Shown here: piece after piece, positions 1-8,300 of the stretch
Layout of the letters: each line of letters opens with the position of its first letter
How positions within the stretch are numbered: position 1 is the first letter of the stretch
NCBI RefSeq assembly: GCF_000003605.2
Contig: NW_003128864.1
Span: 108,559 to 120,713 of the forward strand
Reading direction: 5' to 3'
DNA: 12,155 bases
Source of the DNA: Saccoglossus kowalevskii
Lineage: Eukaryota > Hemichordata > Enteropneusta > Harrimaniidae
Notes under the pieces: model-generated
The model's database searches: none
What the model was told of the DNA's origin: nothing
The model's input: the letters and a program-made list of their open reading frames with translations, nothing else
Position numbers and translations under genes: made by a program

Positions 1-59
1 TGGTTAGAGTTTTGAAAATGAATAAAGAGAGTTTGAGTTGGTCTTGAAGAATACTCCAC

Positions 60-200
60 GACAGACGCAGTAGAGAGAGAGGCAGTCCTGGGCAGTCGAG
101 AGTCCGAGAGAGTCCAGGGGCGAGCCTTGAGGCAGTCCAGTCTTGGGCGAGTCTTGGTTCAGCCTTGTGAGAGTCTTGGGGACTTTTCCCCAGGGCGCTG
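60..200. repeat. Degenerate AGTC/GAGTCTTGG short-period repeat
   Basis: The words GCAGTCC, GAGTCC and GAGTCTTGG recur at irregular 10-25 bp steps from about 80 to 180, in a GA-rich stretch that is less AT-rich than most of the window. It ends in a small palindromic string, GGGGACTTTTCCCC, near 175-191. It looks like decayed simple-sequence or transposon-leader DNA; no coding frame persists. Confidence 0.5.
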
Positions 201-307
201 TGTCTTATAGAGTGCTCGATTGACCGACTAAGACGAGAGTTGAAACATATTTCGTTGTGTGTGCCTTATTTGACTGTAAAGTTAAAGTGACTTCCCCGAT
301 CCCGTAC

Positions 308-365
308 CTCAAGGGGACGAGATAGAGAGACGAGACGAGATTCCCCCCTGACAAGTGTGGAGAAC
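308..365 (+). repeat. 58-bp direct repeat, copy 1
   Basis: The segment begins CTCAAGGGGACGAGATAGAG and continues through a CCCCCCTGACAAG block to GGAGAAC. It matches 1015-1072 in the same orientation with two mismatches by eye. The copies are 707 bp apart, as expected for ends or an internal duplication of a mobile element. Confidence 0.85.
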
Positions 366-391
366 TATCAGGGGGTAAAATCTTCTCCACG
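366..391 (+). repeat. 26-bp perfect inverted repeat, left arm
   Basis: The arm runs from TATCAGGGGG to CTTCTCCACG. Its exact reverse complement is at 611-636, with 219 bp between the arms. It abuts direct-repeat copy 1, which ends at 365. Confidence 0.9.
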
Positions 392-610
392 TCATATCTT
401 TTGATTAATCGTTCACTACATTAATAACTATGAATGTAAACTGTCAGAATCGCAACGGATATCTGGTAATTAGTTCCAAATGACTGAGCCAAGTTCCGTC
501 CAAAACTTCAAATAGGCCTACACGATGACAGACATAACACAGCAATTCGCTAATAATCAGTTAATTAAGTCGGTTAACAGATACGCGAAAACAAATTCAT
601 GACAGAACCC

Positions 611-636
611 CGTGGAGAAGATTTTACCCCCTGATA
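611..636 (-). repeat. 26-bp perfect inverted repeat, right arm
   Basis: CGTGGAGAAG to CCCCTGATA is the exact reverse complement of 366-391. Transcribed as one molecule, 366-636 could fold into a 26-bp stem with a 219-nt loop. A third, diverged version lies at 1075-1098. Confidence 0.9.
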
Positions 637-1014
637 CGTGGTGGAGAATCCGGGCAGGTGTTTAACACACATTGACATCCTGTGAAGAGAAGTGAAATGG
701 CGAAGATGTGTCTTTCTTGTGAACCGAACTAACTGGCTCGATGGCAGAGAGGAAACCGCACTTGACGACTCACGACTTTACCCGAACGACACCGATGTAC
801 AACGCTGAAGAGATGAAGACTTCTGAACCCCTTATGAAGGACGAGTATCGTATAGGACTGTATAATTAAGAATTGAGCGACATTAAAGACAAGAAGATGA
901 AGAAAAAGAACGACCCAGACTAACGCGAGAAGAGACGCTTATAGACTTTGACTTTAGCTATCTGTGTATTGCTTAGAGAACCGCTCGTTGGACACTGTAA
1001 CTGACACTGTGTAA

Positions 1015-1072
1015 CTCAAGGGGACGAGATAGAGAGACGAGACGACATTCCCCCCTGACAAGGGTGGAGAAC
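1015..1072 (+). repeat. 58-bp direct repeat, copy 2
   Basis: This is the second copy of the 308-365 segment. Immediately after it (1075-1098) comes GAGAGAAGATTTTTCCCCTGATAG, a diverged relative of the 611-636 inverted-repeat arm. The repeat module is therefore composite. Confidence 0.85.
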
Positions 1073-1221
1073 CCCGAGAGAAGATTTTTCCCCTGATAGT
1101 ACGTACAAGAATTTACATCCAAATAAAATAAGTCCTAAAGAATAATCCAGGGAAATTACATTTTCGAAACTGTAAAACGACTAGATGACACAATTCACTG
1201 CAAAATTCAATTTTCACTGTA

Positions 1222-1281
1222 AACTGTAAAAACGTCTTTTTCCCCCTGTAAATTGTAAAAAGCCCTTTTTATTTCCCGTAA
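1222..1281 (+). repeat. Two-copy ~30-bp tandem repeat
   Basis: The pattern ACTGTAAAAACGTCTTTTTC / CCCCTGTAA is followed by the related ATTGTAAAAAGCCCTTTTTA / TTTCCCGTAA. Looser CTGTAAA words continue on both sides (about 1165-1290). The repeat is short and diverged. Confidence 0.55.
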
Positions 1282-1299
1282 AACTGTACCAGCTACCCT

Positions 1300-1925
1300 C
1301 TTTGCCCCCCTTAAACACGCCAACGGACTACACTGTAATGAATCCGGTAACGAGCGTCAAAAACATGCGTAACACTGTGTTACTTCCTGTTTTGCCGGAC
1401 CGGTATGCCGCTCCACTATGATATAATAATTATATTGTAGCCATAAGACAAACAGCACTGTATCACCGGAAGTCGTCATTATACGATCCGAAATACATCA
1501 TTATTTTCTAATTTTGATGTTGAATCCTGGGGTTTGAATTAACCTTGATTGCCGTGTAACAAAAATAATGCATTTTTTTTTTACTATTTCTGAAATGCGG
1601 AGATATAATCAGAAAAACTATCACGCAAATTACGCTGTATTTAGATGAATTTAACTGTAGCGCCCTCACAGGTTCTACTTTTAAGTGTATTCAGCTATAC
1701 TTATAGGCTGCAAAGTTACTGAAATTGTGTTCGCCCACACGCTTTCAATCCACTTCCTTTTGCAGTTGATAAGAGGGAAGGGGTGCACGATAGACTATAT
1801 TTTCATTTTGAATACAATAATTCAGAAATATGTTTACTTTTCATATTGTCGTTTTCACTATGCATTCATGATACATGCAGTATATTTGCTATACCTCATT
1901 CATCACAATGTCTTCTGTGCTGCAG
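1300..1925. other. Non-coding stretch, likely intron of the plus-strand gene
   Basis: No conserved protein signal is visible. It contains an AT palindrome around 1422-1440, a run of T at 1572-1582, one AGCGCCCTC word at 1659-1667, and the pyrimidine-rich tract leading to the acceptor at 1925. The part open in the exon frame (1685-1925) translates to low-quality hydrophobic sequence. Confidence 0.5.
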
Positions 1926-2083
1926 CTAAGCAGCAGATGATGAAGCTGTATGAAGAACTGAAGTTAAAATATGAGTACCTGTCTGATAGTTCCAGTGGAG
2001 AGAGTTATGAGGGTGAAAGTGGTTCTAATGATCCTGGTGATAGTGCCGATACTGACATTCTTTGCGATGAGGATAGAGATTGA
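1926..2083 (+). CDS. Probable terminal exon of an unidentified plus-strand gene, acidic Ser-rich C-terminus
   Basis: I do not recognise this protein. A moderately pyrimidine-rich stretch ends in TCTTCTGTGCTGCAG at 1925, a plausible acceptor. Reading on in phase 1 gives 51 residues then TGA at 2081-2083. The first part, KQQMMKLYEELKLKYEYL, is highly charged and predicted helical or coiled-coil. The second part is a Ser/Gly/Asp/Glu-rich acidic tail (SDSSSGESYEGE onward, ending CDEDRD) with several acidic Ser sites of casein kinase 2 type. The frame is open back to 1685, but that upstream translation is hydrophobic and low-quality, like intron. An alternative acceptor is the CAG ending at 1933. 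ATTAAA at 2153 and AATAAA at 2411 are possible poly(A) signals. Upstream exons would lie before position 1. It is convergent with the ZDHHC gene. A chance ORF remains possible. Confidence 0.5.
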
Positions 2084-2495
2084 TAGGAATGGAGAGGATC
2101 AAAAATAGATGCCTAGGTTCAATATCTACAGTTCCTCAGAAAGTTGTGTTTTATTAAAAAATATGAAAACTTTTTTTATATATATTTTATTTATTTACAT
2201 ACAAAATATTACACTATATAAATATATTTTATCTTTATATTTTGTGTTATATTAGTGTGTTTGCTTTTCACAAACTTGTTTAAAAGGTTTGTTTGTCTTC
2301 ATACAGTGGAAAGTGCAGCAAGTTTTTTTATGTCATTCACAGAGGTTTATACTGTTCTTTACAAATGAAGTTTCATGTTTAATACTAATTTGATTAAGTT
2401 ATTGTTGTGCAATAAAACAAACAAACAATAACTCTTTCTCATTGCAGTATGTTCATCACAGCAGCCGTCGTCTATACAATATATGTGAATAAACC
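2084..2495. other. AT-rich intergenic or 3' UTR DNA
   Basis: It includes a strongly AT-rich run (about 2165-2260) and an isolated CTCTTTCTCATTGCAG acceptor-like site ending at 2447. The latter is followed by two short open frames of 12-20 codons. No gene can be supported. Confidence 0.5.
2153..2158 (+). terminator. Possible poly(A) signal ATTAAA for the plus-strand exon
   Basis: ATTAAA lies 70 nt after the TGA and is followed by a very AT-rich stretch. AATAAA at 2411-2416 and another overlapping a short frame near 2488 are alternatives. No cleavage site can be proved from sequence. Confidence 0.35.
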
Positions 2496-2605
2496 CAGAA
2501 AATTATAACCCCCCCTCCTTCACTCTTGGAAAAATTATTAGCCCCCCCTTTTCATATACAGAAAATGGAAAGCCCCCTCTAGAATTGCCCGGCACCCCCC
2601 AGGCC
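2496..2605 (-). repeat. Three degenerate ~30-bp units with C-tracts (G-tracts on the minus strand)
   Basis: AAAATTATAACCCCCCCTCC, AAAATTATTAGCCCCCCCTT and AAAATGGAAAGCCCCCTCT follow each other at 31-33 bp steps. A fourth C6 run lies at 2595-2600. On the minus strand these are four G-tracts separated by long loops. The minus-strand frame across 2503-2769 is a by-product and resembles no protein. Confidence 0.6.
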
Positions 2606-3082
2606 AGATTAACTGGTGATTCCCTTATGTTGACCAGATTTTTTTTTATTTGAATGCAACTGACAAAAACCTTGTCATCAGTAAAAGGCAAACAAGTTAT
2701 GACAATACAATCCACAGATTTTACAATGGAAGCGCCCTCTTGTATTGAATACAGCACAAAATGAGTCATACCATATCACTAAAACACAAATATATTCACA
2801 TCAGAATTCAGTAATACCTTGAAATATTTATTTCATAATTTGTACAGCTACATACAATAATGTGCATAAATTTGTGATTCAGTCAAATAAATCACTGCAC
2901 TGAAAACCATACACAACATTAATTATATCATTTTTATAAGAAAATTAGCAATATACAACCAGGAGTGAAGTATTTGTGTTGATTGTAAACTCACTGTGTA
3001 CAAGTGTTATTACAACACTTGCACATTCTGTCACTGTGTTACATTGCAATGGTAAATGATGTGGATGTGCAGAATATTGTCT

Positions 3083-3500
3083 CATTCACTCATGGGTTCT
3101 TTGAACTAACTAACCAATCACATGATATCATTCACTAATGTTATTTGAACTAACCAATCACATGGTATCATTCACTAATGGTTATTTGAACTAACCAATC
3201 ACATGATATCATTCACTAATGTTATTTGAACTAACCAATTACATGGTATCATTCACTAATGTTATTTGAACTAACCAATTACATGGTATCATTCACTAAT
3301 GTTATTTGAACTAACCAATCACATGGTATCATTCACTCATGGTTCTTTGAACTAACCAATCACATGGTATCATGCAATAATGTTCTTTGAACTAACCAAT
3401 CACATTATTTCATGAAGTTTTAACTAAGCAATCACTAATTGTAATTTGAGCCAATCACATAGCATTCACTCATTGCTGTATGAACTAACCAATCACCTGA
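3083..3500. repeat. 40-bp minisatellite with ten CCAAT boxes
   Basis: The unit is CATTCACTAATGTTATTTGA then ACTAACCAATCACATGGTAT. Eight regular copies are followed by two or three diverged ones. CCAAT occurs at 3114, 3154, 3195, 3235, 3275, 3315, 3356, 3396, 3451 and 3489, so the first eight are 40-41 bp apart. Most copies are AACCAATCAC; two are AACCAATTAC. The array lies between the two convergent genes. Confidence 0.95.
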
Positions 3501-5085
3501 TGCCATTTGCTTACTGATGTTTAGCTAATCAATGATTGGAAATTTTATGAAAGCATTATGAGTATTCAACAAAATGCATTATGGATCATAAATATCCTAA
3601 AGTAATACTTAAAACTTCAAAAAATAAATACAATTACCGGTATAATAATTATATGTCTAGTGAAAAGTAAAAGTACAAACTGATCACATAATAAAATGTT
3701 ATTCAAGTCTAAAACTAATTTTAATATACAACTGACAAATAAATCATGCAATACCATTATATTAATTACAAAAAGTCATTTTTACAAAAATATTACAAAA
3801 GAGCACTGTAAATTGACATACAGTATCTATATATTCGCCACAAATGGCTATATTTAATGTGTACTAAGCTCCATCTACTCCTAGAATTCTCCCATCAAAT
3901 CTTTTTAAATAAAGGTCTGCTTATAAAGGTACAGTATATGTGTATTGAATGCAATAAAAATACATTTGAAAATAACACATTTTTTCATTGTTGATGCACG
4001 ACTATAAACACATACAAATGTGATTTTAATAATCAAGTACTGTGAAACATTTTATTTTCACTTCAAGTTTATTTTTGCTGAAGAGGTTACAAATCAATGA
4101 CAAGGAATTCCAGTGCGAATGAATTTGAGCAATGGCGGCATATTTGATTTACTAGATAAATAAACCCCTATTGCGCTTTGACCTCAGCTCGTCAACTCTA
4201 AGTGACTGAATGGTATTATTTAGTATTGACAATACTTATTTTCTGTACTACTTCGTGATGACTGTCATTCAGCAGACTCATGTCTATAGTGTATGTAAAT
4301 TACAGTACTGTTCTGAAGACTGGTCTTAATTTATGAACAGGTTTTGAACACCAATGCAATCTGTCTCTTTTATGGCAATCTTTTGAAATAGAGTCTGTAC
4401 AAATAAGCTTTGTATCATTTACTTTAAATTCATTGGTTTTTTTGGAAAGGGAAAGAATAATATGAAATAAAAAAGCAAATTTTGAACTGTTTTGAGTAGA
4501 AGATGTCAATACCTATCAAAGGAAGTGCATGGGATGAAATCACACAATATGGTACATGTGGTTAGATATCATGATACAAATCCCTTACATAGTCACCATA
4601 TGTTGCATTCAGAGGACAGCGACCTTACAAACATTCCTTTTGATGGTTCATCAGCACAGTTGCACAAAACCTTTTTCGACATACACATAAAATAAATTGT
4701 CTATCAAAATCACAAAAAACAAAAAAAGTATGGCCACATTATGGATCATACCATGAATACACAGGACTGAAAAAATGCCAAAAACTAACAGTATGTAAGA
4801 AGCTGTTTCAAAATTGTAGTTTTTTGTATACAAATACAAACATGAAAATTATTCTTACATCGAAAACCCCTTTTCCTCACAGTGGTTTGTTATCCTCAAA
4901 ATGCAGTCAACCGTACTACTAGTATTTGTTTGTTGCAGATAATACAATAAATCTCATAATAATTGAAAAGTTAAAACAAAGCTGCGTTAATTAATAAAAT
5001 AATTAAAATTTAGCCATCTGCAACAATTACGTTTAATAGAATTTGCAACTAAAACTATGCAATATTTAAATTCACCTAGGGAGAC
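3501..5085. other. AT-rich intergenic DNA
   Basis: No exon, RNA gene or ordered repeat was seen. Short open frames at 4300-4509 (minus), 4492-4695 (plus) and 4651-4839 (minus) have no recognisable protein features. It contains a TACCGGTA palindrome at 3635-3642 and several minus-strand AATAAA strings that could end long ZDHHC transcripts. Confidence 0.5.
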
Positions 5086-5106
5086 TTTATTACAATGATC
5101 TTTATT
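5086..5106 (-). terminator. Tandem poly(A) signals for the ZDHHC gene
   Basis: On the minus strand AATAAA occurs at 5106-5101 and again at 5091-5086, about 73 and 88 nt beyond the stop codon. They are the nearest canonical signals after the stop and would give a short 3' UTR. Further TTTATT strings on the plus strand, for example near 4050, 4068 and 2825, could serve longer transcripts. Confidence 0.55.
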
Positions 5107-5178
5107 GCTCCCTTGTGTAGAATATAACCTCCACATTAAGGCATACCTAAGGAGTTAATCAATCAGGTTTGATATATG

Positions 5179-5343
5179 TTACACAACATACTGGTACGGT
5201 GTAGTCTTGCCGCTGTTCAAGTTGGGAGATGAGAATGGAGAAAACCAGTGAATGGAAAACTTGCCACCAAATACAGATCTGAGGGCAAACCATTTAGATT
5301 TCTTCGTCCAGGTTGGTTTGTCTTGCTTCAATTGTTCTATACC
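5179..5343 (-). CDS. ZDHHC3/7: ZDHHC terminal exon, cytosolic C-terminal tail
   Basis: The acceptor CTTGCAG precedes 5343. The exon encodes 54 residues then TAA at 5181-5179. It begins [18 protein letters not shown], has SVFGGKFS and WFSPFSSP in the middle, and ends TTPYQYVV. The hydrophobic C-terminal YVV could serve as a PDZ-type ligand (inference). An open frame runs on upstream to about 5604, but that part is intron: it lies before a good acceptor and bears no family similarity. Confidence 0.96.
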   Translation of the reverse strand, partial: GIEQLKQDKPTWTKKSKWFALRSVFGGKFSIHWFSPFSSPNLNSGKTTPYQYVV

Positions 5344-8300
5344 CTGCAAGCAAGATAAATGAATAATAAATTTGATACTGATTAAACTAGCACAGAATAT
5401 ACGCTGATGAACGAAACAAAATCTGCAGAAAAGAAAAACTTCTATTATTATTCTATTATGGAGTACTTTATTTTGTGTGGGCAGATATTTTAATTCATGC
5501 AGGCAACAGCGCCCTCTGTAGGTCATTAGCATACATTTTTTACATTTTGTTTTTGTACAATTATCCAAACTTGTATTCATTTCAACAATTCTTTGTAGTT
5601 TCAAAGAGCATTTTTACAGATGAACCCTGGAAAGGCTCTTTCCTGTAAATCAAGACCACTAGAGTTTTCTATAAATATAGCAGACGAGTCAACTAAATGA
5701 AGTAACATGTATTACATAGACTTTACTCACCGTTTCATCGGTGCAAATTGAATGCACTTGGGTACAAAACATAATAGCAGTAAATAAGGCAAATAGAACT
5801 CCCTCAAATATCATGAATATAAGTAATATCACTGTGGCTGGCGGTGAGTACCTACTGCAACCTGCAGATAAAAAGGCTATGATAAATTAGTAATCAGTTG
5901 TGTAATAACTGTACTTTACATATGTAGGATAGGGTGAGAACCAACATCATTTTAATGGTGACTTATTATAAATACCGGTAGCTTTAATGTCCCATGTGAG
6001 GGACAAAGTTTGCGAGATAACATTGAAATTGCAGCCATTCGGTCATCTTGAAATAAACTGTCAAACGAATACATGTGTGACATAATGTATGTTTAAAGTT
6101 TGAACATGAATATGACCAGTCAAGGCAAATCCACGAGGCATATCATTAAAGGCATGCATGGAAGTCAATCTGTAAGTCCCATTTTCAACAGCGTCCCAAC
6201 AACCTGCTACAAAGACTACAACTAAATTAGACAATAGGTGGAATGGTGGGTGGGGCACTTTAGTAACCTGTTACCCAAATGACTAAATATGACCAAATCC
6301 TGCTACCTTATTGGAAGATCATTTCATGAACAGCTGGTCATGCAGTGAATACATATACATACATACTTGTCACATCTCGTATCATTACATCTAATACTCA
6401 AAAACTTCAAACATGTTGAATTCTTAAATCTGAACAAACCTGACGCCGAAAACTATTCAATCAAAGTCATAAGGCCAGTCACACCGTTATGACTTGTCAT
6501 GACTGAATGCATTGGAGTGTGAAAAATTAGAATGTGTGTGGTGGGCTTTACGTAATCATATTAATCTAGTGTATAGTACATTGAGACTGTCTTGTAACTA
6601 AAAATGTACAAGTTAAGAATCATTTGAGTTGGTTCATAGATCCTGTACATTTGTACTCAACTCTTCTGCAATATTTATGCATAAAAATTTTAGTATTGAC
6701 TGCAAGATTGATTCATAATGACATTGGAGATGTTGACATAAACAGTCAACAGCTGAACAAAATACGTGTATTTTTATATTTATGTAAAATCTAATTTATC
6801 TTACAAATTTATGAACTATTCATATTTACACAAAACCAACCAAAAAGCTTATATAACTGAATTTAAAGAAGTGTGTCTGACAACAAAGACTGCACTATAA
6901 TGCAAAATTGCGAGACAATCCAAGGTAATAACAATGACTATAATGGCTGCTCTATTATTATAGTATTTTTTTGAAATGCTTTTTTAGCCAGACTACAGTT
7001 CAAGACATTGAATGTCACTTATTGAAATTTATGTAAGATACATTCAACATATTAGTTCATAATAATTATTTTTATTTGCTCAGTGCCACAGAGATGAACT
7101 GCTGACAACGATCTTATTGCACTCATGAGGCTGAAACACTGCATGCATCAAACTGTAGTAGGTGAGGGGCATGCCCTATTGCTTGATCACATCTTGCTGC
7201 AAATAGATTCATCTTACTTTATGAATAATTCATTGACATTCAAACTGCGAGAATACTAATAAATGACTACTACATCACAATGCAACTTTTTATAAGTTAC
7301 GAAACAGACACTGTAATGATGCAGCCAAAATTATTTTAACTATTTTTGACATGGTAAGCTGTATTAAGATTCATATAGGAATTTATTGGCACAGGAATTC
7401 AGGGATAATGGAAGATTAATAAGTCAGAAATTTAGTAATTCATTTTTAATCTATGAAAGTGGTCTAATCCCTGCAGGGACTGTGTGTTTAGCAAAAGGTT
7501 AAGTGAGATCATTTTTATAAATCAATTCCAAACAAATAAATCTGTCTCTCTCAATAAAAAATTTGATTGGATACAAATCACATACACTGACTGCGAAATG
7601 AATAAAACGTACCGAGAAATGAAAATGAGGACTACAATGAAGTAATGTTGCAATCCAAACTAACTTTCCACAATTAATGATGAGAAATGGAAAACTACCG
7701 AATGAAGAATCTATTCACATGATCCAACAATCCACAATCAGTGTACTAGACATGGGATTAGACATGTGCAGATATACATGTGTAGGTATATTTGCTTCAG
7801 ACAGACATTTACTTAATACCAGTCTTTACTGACAATATCTTCGTTGGAGTTCATATCATGCAACCTTGTTTCATGAGGAGATCAGTCAGACTGTCTCCGT
7901 GGCATAAAGTAACCACTCTGTCTCGGCAATGTCAGGAGTTCAACTAATTATAAAGTCAATCATTTCACTGAAACGACTGTTAAAGACAAGTAGATGAGCA
8001 TGACAATCACAAAAGCCATGATAAATGACATATTGATGAATACTTACTGCTCCACTGTGAGTTGATGCAGGAAGCAAAATGCCATATTCCTAAAAACAGT
8101 CCGTAAATTGAGATTAAAGCTATGTACATCTGAGAGAAAATATGAAGAAGAAAAAAAAAACAATATCAGAGATTTGGAAATCCATTTAGTATTATTAAGT
8201 CGAATCTTGCCACGAAGTATACATGTGCTTGTATATTAATGATGTACGACTTTTGACTACCAATATACAGCAATTTAATGTACAATTACCTAACACGTAC

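Larger units (their letters stand above)
1..1110. mobile_element. Repeat-rich block, probable remnant of an unclassified mobile element
   Basis: This block is less AT-rich than what follows and contains all the direct and inverted repeat arms described here. No reverse transcriptase, integrase or transposase motif is visible in any frame, so a non-autonomous element or the untranslated leader of a retroelement fits best. Its left border is outside the window and its class is unknown. Confidence 0.4.

Noticed and set aside
172-194. GGGGACTTTTCCCC as an NF-kB/Dorsal-type site
   Set aside because: The spacing is longer than the usual 10-11 bp site, and it is embedded in repetitive G/C-run DNA with no promoter nearby.
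4300-4839. Three overlapping 62-69-codon frames between the genes
   Set aside because: The translations are low complexity or random-looking and unconserved in appearance. AT-rich intergenic DNA of this length yields such frames by chance.
5344-5604. Upstream extension of the last ZDHHC exon as an intronless start at a Met near 5604
   Set aside because: The ZDHHC family match begins exactly at the acceptor at 5343, and the preceding exon ends in frame at 5731. The extension has no family similarity.
6061-6258. 65-codon minus-strand frame
   Set aside because: Its C-terminal end is the solo core unit read backwards ([11 protein letters not shown] resembles the LNIHYTS of the array frames). 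It is repeat-derived, within an intron, with no splice context.
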